Under the pieces are notes generated by a model. That model ran no database searches. It was not told the DNA's origin and was given only the letters and a program-made list of their open reading frames with translations. A stretch of DNA of 64,000 bases from Halapricum desulfuricans (GTDB lineage Archaea; Halobacteriota; Halobacteria; Halobacteriales; Haloarculaceae): positions 1,659,030 through 1,723,029 of the forward strand of contig NZ_CP064788.1 of the NCBI RefSeq assembly GCF_017094525.1, read 5' to 3'. Each line of letters begins with the position of its first letter. Within the stretch, counting starts at the first letter, position 1. Of this stretch, positions 39,750-48,117 are shown in pieces. The translations under genes were made by a program, and so were the position numbers.

Positions 39750-40490
39750 ATGTGCACGCTCGTGTTCGCCTGGCAGACGTTTCCCGACGCGCCGATCGTC
39801 GCGGCCGCCAACCGGGACGAGTCGCTGGATCGCCCTTCCAGCCCGCCAGAGACGTTCGGCTCGGAGCCGAGAGTTCTCGCGCCCCGGGATTCCGAGGCCG
39901 GCGGAACCTGGATCGGTGTCAACGACCGGGGCCTGTTCGTCGCGCTCACCAACCGCTGGACCGACGTCGAACTGAGAGGCGACCGTTCCCGGGGATTGCT
40001 CGTCCATGACGCGCTCGGTCGGGAAAGCGCCGAGGACGCCGTCCGCTACGTCGAACGGGAACTCGACGCGTGCGACTACGAGCCACTGAATCTCGTTGTC
40101 GCGGACCGGACCGCCGCGCTGTTCGTCGAGTACGATGGCAACGTGGCGGTCCGGAACTTTGATCCCGGCGTCCACGCCGTCGCCAACACGGGCGCTGACG
40201 GACGGTACACGATCCCCGAATACCGTAGCGAGCACGCCCGGGAACAGGCCGCAAACGTCGATCGCCTGCGGACGGATCTCCAGCCCGAACCCGGCGAGGA
40301 GAGTCAAGTGTGGCGACGGCGGGCACGGGAAGCGATCCGCGATCACGACTACGGGGTCTGCGTCCACGGCGATGGATTCGGCACACGCTCGTCGTCGCTG
40401 CTCACGATCGGCACTGACAGCGTTGAGTACCACTTCGCGGACGGCCCGCCTTGTGAGACGGAGTACCAGCGGGTCGAGGTCGACCTGTAG
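39750..40490 (+). CDS. NRDE-family (TANGO2-like) protein
   Basis: N-terminal MCTLVFAWQTFPDAPIVAAANRDESLDRPS contains both the conserved Cys2 and the NRDE motif (residues 21-24). Then GGTWIGVNDRGLFVALTNRW, ERELDACDYEPLNLVVAD and a C-terminal part ending YQRVEVDL. 246 residues. The Cys2 N-terminus suggests an Ntn-hydrolase fold; TANGO2 proteins have been tied to heme trafficking and lipid homeostasis. Molecular function not settled. Confidence 0.88.
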   Translation: MCTLVFAWQTFPDAPIVAAANRDESLDRPSSPPETFGSEPRVLAPRDSEAGGTWIGVNDRGLFVALTNRWTDVELRGDRSRGLLVHDALGRESAEDAVRYVERELDACDYEPLNLVVADRTAALFVEYDGNVAVRNFDPGVHAVANTGADGRYTIPEYRSEHAREQAANVDRLRTDLQPEPGEESQVWRRRAREAIRDHDYGVCVHGDGFGTRSSSLLTIGTDSVEYHFADGPPCETEYQRVEVDL

Positions 40491-40543
40491 CCTCGAGCCG
40501 ATCGAAAGCCACCTTTAAGCGAATCGGGGCGCGAAGATCATAC

Positions 40544-40894
40544 ATGAGCACGTCATCGGCCGAGGACGACCTCTCTGAGGACGAGCGACGCGGTCTTGAA
40601 CTTATTCGCCAGTCAGGAGGGATTCATCAGAGCGATTTCTGGAAGGAACTGGATGTCAGCTCTCGAAAGGGCAGTCGGATCGTCGAGTCGCTCGACGAGG
40701 AAGACCTGATCGACCGCGAAGAGACCGTCTACAACGGCCACAACACCTATTATCTCACGCCGAAGGCGAGAGATCTGGACTTCTCGCTGCTGATGGCTGG
40801 AGACATGCTGTCACCGTTTATCGGTGACGAGGAAGTCAATCCACAGAGCGATGCCTTCACGCAGTGGATCATGAACCTGGCGTACGAGGAGTGA
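40544..40894 (+). CDS. Winged-helix transcription regulator (116 aa)
   Basis: MarR-like winged helix: LSEDERRGLELIRQSGGIHQSDFWKELDVSSRKGSRIVESLDEEDLIDREETVYNGHNTYYLTP. The C-terminal part (LLMAGDMLSPFIGDEEVNPQSDAFTQWIMNLAYEE) is acidic and probably mediates dimerisation. CCTTTAAGC at about 40511 is a TATA candidate. It lies 136 bp before the VWA-pilin gene on the same strand; an AT-rich promoter region (40917-41029) separates them. Control of the pilus locus is inference from position. Confidence 0.8.
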   Translation: MSTSSAEDDLSEDERRGLELIRQSGGIHQSDFWKELDVSSRKGSRIVESLDEEDLIDREETVYNGHNTYYLTPKARDLDFSLLMAGDMLSPFIGDEEVNPQSDAFTQWIMNLAYEE

Positions 40895-41029
40895 GGCGAA
40901 TCTCGCTTCCAAACCTCGTTGTATAGTTTGATGTTATGTAGTGCGATAAACCAATCAAAATCTGCCTCAGGTGAATGCCTACTACCAGTACCAAAACACC
41001 TTTTTATGGTTAGTTAGATATACGAAACT

Positions 41030-43342
41030 ATGAGCAGGCGGAAAAGAGGGTCAATGTGGGGAGACGAACGCGCGGTTTCGGAGCTTATCGGTGCCGTCAT
41101 CATTGTTGGACTCGTGCTGACAGGGTCAGTACTCGTCGTTTACTTCGGGACGAACGTGATCGACGAGACGAGACAGGGCCAGAGCGACGAGTCAGCTGAA
41201 ATCGGGATTCAGGAAATCGATTCGCGTTTGAGCACGCTGTCGACCTCCAGTGCGGCGACGACAACCAGTTTCGAGATAGGATCGAATATCGAAGGCGACG
41301 CCTATCTCGTCGAAAACGAGGGATACCTCAACCTGACAGTCAACACGCGCAGCACGTGTTCCGTGCAGGAGCCACTTGATTCTGTGCGCATCGAGCGCGA
41401 TGACGGGCAAATCGTGGCCTACGAAGCCGGAGGGACGTGGATCAAAAGTCCCGACGGCGGTGCGATTTACAATACGGCCCCGGACGTGTCCTACAGGAAC
41501 GGGACGGTCGACATCTCGCTGTTGAACCTCACTGGTCGCGTCAGCGAAGGCGCCAATCAAGCAGTCACGGATGTCAACACGTCTCGACGCGACAGCAAGA
41601 GCGCCGTCAATACGGTGTTGCAGGGCGAGTGTGTCCGCCCGGACAACGTAACGCTCCGCATTCAGAGTGATTTCTATCGAGGATGGGCGGACTATCTGGA
41701 GACCGAGACCGGACTTGAGCCGAACGCATCGCCGGCACCGGGTGACAGTTATCTGCGTGTCGACGACGCCACGCAGACGGTCACCGTCTATCTGAACCAG
41801 AGTTCGCTCCCGCGGCGGACGAACGACGAGATCAACAACGTCGTCAACGTGACTGGTTCGGACTACATGGATGAGGTGACGATCTCCGACAATGGAATCC
41901 TGATCGACAAGGGCGTCAACAACACGTACACTGTCTACAGCGAACCGATCTCTGAGCGGCCCGAGATCGGCACTGTCCGCAGGGTGACCCAGGCGGATAA
42001 CGTGACTCGGCCGCCGCTCGACGTTGTTTTCGTCGTCGACGAGTCGGGGTCGATGGCTTGGAGCGCTGCAGACGACTCGAAGGCCAAATACGAAGCCGTT
42101 CGGGACGCAATGAGAGACTTCACAACGTATCTCGACAGCAATATGGATCGTGTAGGTCTCGTAGGGTACAATCAGTACCACACTGGTGACATTGTCGATG
42201 ACGGGGGAGTATATTACTTTCTCGATGAAGAGTACCGAGAAATAAATGAGGGGTCAAACCGAGGAGCGATATATCGAACCAATCGTCGGATGCTAACGAC
42301 AGACTTTGTCGAATTCAATCGTTCGACTGTCACTGAAACCGAGGCAGTCGGTGGTACGTACTCAGCAGGTGGGATGAAAAAAGCGTCGAGCCTTCTTAAT
42401 CTCAGGAGTGACGAAAGCCGAAACCGGGTCGTGGTAATGCTCACCGATGGGAAGAACACCGGAAGTGATCAGTGGTATATCGGGGACGATACTTTCGACA
42501 GGAGCAACAGCGCGACGATTGAGCTCGCCAGACGAATGAACCGGACGGGGATGACTACCTACACTATCGGATTTGCCGATGACGAAAATAGCGTTAACAA
42601 AACCTTCCTGAGAAACACTGCCGACGCGGGCGGTGGTGAGTACTACTTCGCAACAGACAGTGAGGAACTTGAAGATGTCTTCTCTTCGATCGCCGAGCGC
42701 GTTTCGAGCACCAAACAGGTCGGCCACTACGGTGTGACCACGAATCTCTCCACTGACGATACTGTACATCCGCCACAGATTACTGGTGACATCAGCAGAA
42801 TTGCAACTGCGACCGCGGATGGTAAGGAGTGGCTGAACGTCAACGATCCCACGGCACCGTCGACATTTAGCCACGCCTTCGCCGTCAGTGGCGGGGATAT
42901 GGTCAAATTCACGGCCACCAAGTACAGCTGTGACAAGTGGGTCGGGACTGGACAGACGGAGGTCATTAACGGTTCATCTATCCCCGTCACGCGGTGTGCA
43001 GAGATGAACACAACCGACCCGACTGTTATCGACAGTGACAACGTTACCGTGTTCACGAACGACAACTCCACAGGTTTCAACGATGAGCTCAACAACACGA
43101 AGTCGGCCGAGTGGCAAACCAATCTCACCGAAGCGCTTGATGAGTACGGCGGCCTCTACGACGAGTCGTCCAAAGAACTGACTCTCAATAGCAACGAGGT
43201 GCTGGTACTGTACGACTTCCCGGACGAGAAACACACCGACAACCGGATGTTGCTGCTCTACAGCGTCGGTCTCTCCGAAGAGGAGGCACGCCCGACTGGC
43301 GTAATTGACATCGACATCGACAACGTCGAGATATCGAACTAA
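41030..43342 (+). CDS. Pilin-like membrane protein with von Willebrand factor A domain (VWA pilin)
   Basis: 770 residues. N-terminal type IV pilin-like head (GDERAVSELIGAVIIVGLVLTGSVLVVYF, residues 11-39), then an extracellular N-glycan-rich region. VWA domain about residues 326-580 with an intact MIDAS: DESGS (337-341), Thr443 in GGTYSAGG and Asp473 in MLTDG. A C-terminal beta-rich domain follows with a possible disulfide pair (SCDKW, TRCAEM). Many N-x-S/T sites. Convergent with the pilus operon, probably its tip adhesin or a minor pilin. Its middle part is less GC-rich than the neighbours. Confidence 0.85.
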   Translation: MSRRKRGSMWGDERAVSELIGAVIIVGLVLTGSVLVVYFGTNVIDETRQGQSDESAEIGIQEIDSRLSTLSTSSAATTTSFEIGSNIEGDAYLVENEGYLNLTVNTRSTCSVQEPLDSVRIERDDGQIVAYEAGGTWIKSPDGGAIYNTAPDVSYRNGTVDISLLNLTGRVSEGANQAVTDVNTSRRDSKSAVNTVLQGECVRPDNVTLRIQSDFYRGWADYLETETGLEPNASPAPGDSYLRVDDATQTVTVYLNQSSLPRRTNDEINNVVNVTGSDYMDEVTISDNGILIDKGVNNTYTVYSEPISERPEIGTVRRVTQADNVTRPPLDVVFVVDESGSMAWSAADDSKAKYEAVRDAMRDFTTYLDSNMDRVGLVGYNQYHTGDIVDDGGVYYFLDEEYREINEGSNRGAIYRTNRRMLTTDFVEFNRSTVTETEAVGGTYSAGGMKKASSLLNLRSDESRNRVVVMLTDGKNTGSDQWYIGDDTFDRSNSATIELARRMNRTGMTTYTIGFADDENSVNKTFLRNTADAGGGEYYFATDSEELEDVFSSIAERVSSTKQVGHYGVTTNLSTDDTVHPPQITGDISRIATATADGKEWLNVNDPTAPSTFSHAFAVSGGDMVKFTATKYSCDKWVGTGQTEVINGSSIPVTRCAEMNTTDPTVIDSDNVTVFTNDNSTGFNDELNNTKSAEWQTNLTEALDEYGGLYDESSKELTLNSNEVLVLYDFPDEKHTDNRMLLLYSVGLSEEEARPTGVIDIDIDNVEISN

Positions 43343-43409
43343 TCGCGTAGACGATCTCAGATCGATCTCAAATCGATCGAGTCCCGCTACGTCTGCAATT
43401 GCGATCGGT

Positions 43410-44204
43410 CTATGAATATGCAATCGAGATGATTGACCGACGAATATACACGCTATCGAGATCAGTGCTCGCGCCACACTGAACCGTTACCGACGTATCG
43501 GACTCTCCCGTGACCGTCCAGTCACCATCCGCGTTCTCGAAGTAATTAGCCCACTCTCTGGCACGACTCTCACCGGAGAACGTCAATTCCACCTCGATCG
43601 TATCGACCGTCGAAGCGTTGCCGGTTCCCGAAGACGAGACGGGATAGAGCAGCGTCTGGTCTGCCAGTCGGCCGGTGACTCGGAGCGTCCCCTCGCCGCC
43701 GATCTGCCGCTCAGTATCGCCTTCGAGGGTTACGAACGAAAGGATCGCTGTCCCGTCCGAACAGACGAAGCCGGGACCGCTGGTGATGAGTCCAGCATCT
43801 GATCGCTCTTGAACGCGAAACAGTGCGCCACTCTCGTACCCGATCCGGACATCGTTGCTCTCGTAGACAAGCGCGTTGAGCGGGAACGACTCGGTATACG
43901 TCTTGCCGGAGTCCGCTGTGACGTTCACAGTAGCTGAGGACGATGGCGAGAGCGTGAGCGACCCGCCGCTGAGATCGATTGCATCAGTTCGAGTTGTTGC
44001 CTGACTTTCCTCAAGTTCGGTGAATGACCGAGTGATCAGATCGAAGGTCCGTTCGGCGTTGTTCAGTTGCTGGTTCTCGTTGAACGACTCGAGCTCCGAC
44101 AGCCCGAACGTCGCGACGAGTCCAACCGACGTGAGGATGATCCCGAACATCAACACGAATCCGACGACATCACTCACTGATCGGTCGTCCGCTCTCGGGG
44201 ACAT
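43410..44204 (-). CDS. Pilin-like protein of the pilus locus (264 aa)
   Basis: Short charged N-terminus then a hydrophobic helix (SVSDVVGFVLMFGIILTSVGLVATFGL, residues 9-35), the type IV pilin layout, followed by a helix (ELESFNENQQLNNAERTFDLI) and a beta-rich exterior with N-glycosylation sites. I believe it matches the haloarchaeal DUF7289 group. Its ATG directly follows the stop of the gene at 44205 with no gap, so both are co-transcribed. Likely minor pilin or assembly factor. Confidence 0.8.
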   Translation of the reverse strand: MSPRADDRSVSDVVGFVLMFGIILTSVGLVATFGLSELESFNENQQLNNAERTFDLITRSFTELEESQATTRTDAIDLSGGSLTLSPSSSATVNVTADSGKTYTESFPLNALVYESNDVRIGYESGALFRVQERSDAGLITSGPGFVCSDGTAILSFVTLEGDTERQIGGEGTLRVTGRLADQTLLYPVSSSGTGNASTVDTIEVELTFSGESRAREWANYFENADGDWTVTGESDTSVTVQCGASTDLDSVYIRRSIISIAYS

Positions 44205-45821
44205 TTACGAACCCTCCTCCAGAACGACGCCCTGCAACTCGGGACTACGCTTGGGCGACAGTGAACGTAACTCGGCCTCGATCCAGAACGTGTCGGCGTC
44301 TTTGTTAATCCCCGAGAACGTCACCGTCCCGGAACCGGAATCGGCGTCATCGAGGGTTACCGAATTAGACTTGACACTGCCGCTGTTCGGCTCCCCGTAG
44401 ACAGTCAATTCGATTTCCTCGCCGCTGTCGATGTCGGCGTTCAGTGAGCCCAGCTGGCGAGTCGAGTCGAAACTGACGACGATATCATCACTGACTGCTT
44501 CAACGTCGTAGCTCGAAACGTATCCCCGCTCAGGATCCACCACTGTTCGGTTAGTCGCACCATTCACCCAATAGCGGAGGCCAACTGCTGTGTCTTCTAC
44601 ATTGCCGCCGCCCTTGTATTTACACATACTGACAGTGACCGTCTCAGAGGGGTCAATCACAACCGGGTCATTATCGAACTCGCCCTCAGCACTCCGGAGT
44701 CGAACGATCGTCCCGTCCGGTTTGTCCCGTAAGTCGATCGACCCGAACTCATACTCCCTGTCCCAGACGCCATCGCCGTCTGTATCGAATGCGATCTCAC
44801 TTCCGTTCTTGTACTCGAGCTTGTTTATGTTCTTGACGTCAGCTGCCGGGTTGATGCTTAGATGCGTCACTCTAGCAGCGTCTCCCCACTCGTTGGTCAC
44901 ACTGAATGTGGTACCGACGCCGCCACACCTACTTCCGCCACCGGCTCCGGAAGTAAAGTCGTCGTTATACGCCAGACCCGAAACACGCATCAGGCGCGTC
45001 TGGGTCGATCGTGCACCCTCGTCGTCCTCGACCTGTAAGGTCACGTTGTGCTTTCCGGGCGACAGCGATGTGCTGTACGTCTCGCTCCCCGAGTGTTCGA
45101 GCGAACCGTCGATGTGCCACTCGTAATCGACGATCGTTCCGTCCGGGTCGCAGCTGTCTGCCGCGTCGAAGTACACCGGAGTTCCACTCTCTGGGAAATC
45201 AGGAGAAAACGTGAACTTCGGGATAGGGGGTCGGTTCGTCGGATCGATCACCTCGCCGTACTTGTTGCGATCGATGTCTTGCCCGACACCGATCCGCATC
45301 GTTCGCGTCATCGGCACGACGGCGCCGCTACTGCTCCCGCCGCTCGTCTTCGTTGCTGTGAGTATGAACTCCGAGCCCGAGCGCGTCAGGTCAGCGGATA
45401 CGTCCGAAGGGACCGAAAGCGGTACTATCTGTGAGACGTCTTGGCCAACCACAGACATAGCGAGACAGGTGTCGGTCACACCAGCACAGGCCCCCGAGGT
45501 GTTCTCGTACGACACCCTGTATTCGTTGCCGGCGATTGCGTCCGGGTGCTCGACAGTCACCGTGACTGATCCCCCCTGTTCACTCAACGCGACAACTTTC
45601 TGAATGTCGTCAGCCAATCGATTCCCGATCGTATTCAATTCGTCCTGAGCTGCGTACTCCTGTTGATCGGTGAGAAATCCATTGGCCGTACTTAACAGTA
45701 GTACCAGCAAGACGCCGGTGATCCCGATCGTCAAGACGTGTGTGACGGGCGTCGAGAGCCCGCGATTGTCCCCCCGTACTGACTCGATGTTAGTTCCCCC
45801 GCGTCGTCTGCTGTCGGTCAT
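44205..45821 (-). CDS. Pilin-like protein with PKD-type domain (538 aa)
   Basis: N-terminal head RGLSTPVTHVLTIGITGVLLVLLLSTANGFL (pilin-like; I believe DUF7266 group). After about residue 195 a PKD-type beta domain (PIPKFTFSPDFPESGTPVYFDAADSCDPDG to GKHNVTLQVEDDEG), then a second large beta-rich region with CRY and MCKYKGGG cysteines. PKD domains mediate protein contacts on cell surfaces. ATG at 45821, with a TATA candidate at 45937-45953. Acts with the pilus machinery; precise role unknown. Confidence 0.8.
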   Translation of the reverse strand: MTDSRRRGGTNIESVRGDNRGLSTPVTHVLTIGITGVLLVLLLSTANGFLTDQQEYAAQDELNTIGNRLADDIQKVVALSEQGGSVTVTVEHPDAIAGNEYRVSYENTSGACAGVTDTCLAMSVVGQDVSQIVPLSVPSDVSADLTRSGSEFILTATKTSGGSSSGAVVPMTRTMRIGVGQDIDRNKYGEVIDPTNRPPIPKFTFSPDFPESGTPVYFDAADSCDPDGTIVDYEWHIDGSLEHSGSETYSTSLSPGKHNVTLQVEDDEGARSTQTRLMRVSGLAYNDDFTSGAGGGSRCGGVGTTFSVTNEWGDAARVTHLSINPAADVKNINKLEYKNGSEIAFDTDGDGVWDREYEFGSIDLRDKPDGTIVRLRSAEGEFDNDPVVIDPSETVTVSMCKYKGGGNVEDTAVGLRYWVNGATNRTVVDPERGYVSSYDVEAVSDDIVVSFDSTRQLGSLNADIDSGEEIELTVYGEPNSGSVKSNSVTLDDADSGSGTVTFSGINKDADTFWIEAELRSLSPKRSPELQGVVLEEGS

Positions 45822-45936
45822 TGTGTTCCCTCTCTCTGACTCACAGCGTGACTTGCTGTCGTCCCGGGTGCGCTGAGACGCTTAGATGGCAATACGATAC
45901 CCGAGCCGTCCCGCATATGTCCCGTTGTTCCCGGCC

Positions 45937-45953
45937 ATAATATATAAATACTA
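45937..45953 (-). promoter_or_regulatory. Promoter of the two-gene pilin unit
   Basis: The AT-rich run CATAATATATAAATACT at 45937-45953 gives a minus-strand TATA element about 125 bp before the ATG at 45821. It separates this pair from the pilB-pilC unit upstream; the gap 45822-46029 holds no gene. Confidence 0.5.
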
Positions 45954-46029
45954 TGCCGTGATTGACGAGCGCGAAAAAGCTTCATTACGAACTCTTAGAT
46001 CGCGACTCACAGGGGCTGCCCGAGACACC

Positions 46030-46983
46030 TCATGATCCGTAGACCGAAACGTTTCTCGTCGTAGTGAAGTCAGTCTGATCAGATCGATAGGTCAAATCGA
46101 CTTGCCCCTTCCAGACAATCGGTGACAGACAGGGGCCGGGATCCCCTGGTGAACACGCTGAATAATCATCCGTACTCCCGTTTGACCACTCCGTGTCGAC
46201 CGCCAGATCGTACTGCCCCTCGATGTTGTCACCGTTCGAGACGTTGACGGAGTACGGCGGAGACAGCGTCTCGACCCCGCGGAACGTACACTCGCTGGCA
46301 AACGCTTTACCACTCCGCAGATCCAGCAACACTCGGCCACCGGTCGACTCGCAAGTAGTTGTATCAGCACCGCCAGCACTATCTGTTGTCTGCACCCGCA
46401 AGTCGGCCCCGTTCCCGCCGTCCGAACGGTTGAGTTGGTACGAGATCGCTTCGCTCTCCCCGTTGACTTTGATAGTCGTGTGTTCGCCACTCGTGTTTCG
46501 CAAATCGACGTTGACCACGAACCAGCCGATATCGACTCGATCGTTGGTGAACGACCAATTTGAGACCGTTGCTCCGCTACTCGAATACGTGAAGTTCCGA
46601 TCACTGCTCTGTACGATCCTCGTTGCTGTGGTGAGCGTCTGGTTGTACGACACGTCGACGAATGTCGAACCGGACGACGCATACATGCGAGCCATCCCAT
46701 CACTGTAGTTGGCGACGTGGCTGTGGACGCTCTCGTCCAGTTCGGGAGTGTTCCTCGTCTCATTGGCGTGGTTGATCCGAAGCAGGAGGGATCGCACATC
46801 CTTCTGAGATTCGAACGTGAACTCACTGATCTCGGATGATTCGACGCGGTCCTCGCCTGTACCGACGTTCTCAGTGAACAGTACGGTGTTGACGACGACC
46901 GACAACCCGAGGATAATAACTGCGAGTGCGACTGCGCCCACGAGCAACAACTGCCCGCGTGACGAGAACTGACAGGAGGTCAC
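46030..46983 (-). CDS. Pilin-like protein of the pilus locus (317 aa)
   Basis: GTG start at 46983 (MTSCQFSSRGQLLLVGAVALAVIILGL) overlapping the upstream gene by 4 bp; a longer frame to 47103 has an Arg-rich extension that reads over that gene. The RGQLLLVGAVALAV head is the haloarchaeal DUF7261-like type. The extracellular part has several N-x-S/T sites and two cysteine pairs (TTCESTGG, SECTFRG and CSPGDPGPCL). Minor pilin or pilus-associated membrane protein. Confidence 0.8.
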   Translation of the reverse strand: MTSCQFSSRGQLLLVGAVALAVIILGLSVVVNTVLFTENVGTGEDRVESSEISEFTFESQKDVRSLLLRINHANETRNTPELDESVHSHVANYSDGMARMYASSGSTFVDVSYNQTLTTATRIVQSSDRNFTYSSSGATVSNWSFTNDRVDIGWFVVNVDLRNTSGEHTTIKVNGESEAISYQLNRSDGGNGADLRVQTTDSAGGADTTTCESTGGRVLLDLRSGKAFASECTFRGVETLSPPYSVNVSNGDNIEGQYDLAVDTEWSNGSTDDYSACSPGDPGPCLSPIVWKGQVDLTYRSDQTDFTTTRNVSVYGS

Positions 46984-47660
46984 CAGACGATCACCCGTAT
47001 TTCGACGATATTGTAGACCGGTCCGGGAACGGCGTTCGGGACCGGATAATACCCGCTTTTCCCGTCGACCGGATTCCGGGTCGGGTACGTGTCGTACTGC
47101 CACAACTCCGCTGACCCGGCAGTCGGCGACGTCAGCGTCATGTTATCGTAGAGAGTGATCCGATACGACGCGACGACTGCGCTGTCCGCGGGTGTCCCTC
47201 TGGATGCGATAACCGTTCGTTGTATCCCATCGGACTGATTCTTCGGCAGGTACCGCATCTCGACGTTGTACATCCGATCGCGTTCGTCGAACGTCTCGTT
47301 TAGCATCGTCCCCAGTGGACCCGGTAGCTGTTCGGTCCCGTACCCGATCCGTGGATTCACTGCCCCGTAGAACGTTTGCCGACGCTGTGACCAGTTGCGA
47401 GCGAGTTCCGAGAGATGACCGGTGTCGTTACTGCCGGAGACTGTGAGGATGTCTTCGGCCTGCTGTTTGATCTCCGTTCGGACACCCTGATCGACTGTTC
47501 CTCCTGTTGTCGGCGTGATCGTAACTGCCTGAAGCGCGTATAACAGCGCGGTCAATACGACAATAGCGCTGATAATGCCCTCTAGAGTGTATGCTTGCCC
47601 GCGATCAGTTGAACTGCCCCCACTCGGTACGTTTCCTGTGATTGAATCGATCTCTTTCAT
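46980..47660 (-). CDS. Pilin-like protein of the pilus locus (226 aa)
   Basis: Start chosen at ATG 47660 (MKEIDSITGNVPSGGSS). Head STDRGQAYTLEGIISAIVVLTALLYALQAVTI, typical of the haloarchaeal DUF7288-like group, then QQAEDILTVSG and a beta-rich exterior ending NIVEIRVIVW. The stop of the preceding gene is 1 bp away and the following gene overlaps by 4 bp, so it belongs to the pilB-pilC transcript. Confidence 0.8.
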   Translation of the reverse strand: MKEIDSITGNVPSGGSSTDRGQAYTLEGIISAIVVLTALLYALQAVTITPTTGGTVDQGVRTEIKQQAEDILTVSGSNDTGHLSELARNWSQRRQTFYGAVNPRIGYGTEQLPGPLGTMLNETFDERDRMYNVEMRYLPKNQSDGIQRTVIASRGTPADSAVVASYRITLYDNMTLTSPTAGSAELWQYDTYPTRNPVDGKSGYYPVPNAVPGPVYNIVEIRVIVW

Positions 47661-47661
47661 C

Positions 47662-48117
47662 TTACCACACTCGGACAACGAGTCGACATGCTGGAGAATA
47701 TCCCTCAACTGTGACTATTCGTGCCGACGTTGCGACTTGTCTGTCGTAGAACGAATTGTCTGTGCCGTTGATCGTTTTCTCCCCGCTGAGCGTCTCGACA
47801 GTGATATTGATATTCGTCGTCCGTGGGAGTCCGTATCGATCGCGCAAGTCGCTTTCCGACTGATCGAGAACTCTCCACAGCCGCGTCTCGTTGAGGTGGT
47901 GTAGATCCGATCCCTCCGACAAGTTCTCGACCATCTGGGTTGTCACCTGTTCTGCCTGTGCCCGTTCGGCACCGCCGGCAGCGGATTGAAAAGGACTCAA
48001 CAGCCCGGGAAACAGCGATAACACGAATATGAACACCACGAGGAAGACGCCGATTCCAACGGCGAAGTCCTGCAGTGTCTGTCCCCGTTCGTCAGTCAGG
48101 AGTCGTCCCCGTGCCAT
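47662..48117 (-). CDS. Pilin-like protein of the pilus locus (151 aa)
   Basis: ATG at 48117 (MARGRLLTDERGQTLQDFAVGIGVFLVVFIFVLSL). DERGQTLQDFAVGIGVF with Glu at position 5 relative to the hydrophobic run resembles both pilins and the haloarchaeal DUF7287-like proteins. Short helical middle and C-terminal beta hairpin. It overlaps the pilC 3' end by 22 bp, the tightest coupling in the cluster. Confidence 0.82.
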   Translation of the reverse strand: MARGRLLTDERGQTLQDFAVGIGVFLVVFIFVLSLFPGLLSPFQSAAGGAERAQAEQVTTQMVENLSEGSDLHHLNETRLWRVLDQSESDLRDRYGLPRTTNINITVETLSGEKTINGTDNSFYDRQVATSARIVTVEGYSPACRLVVRVW

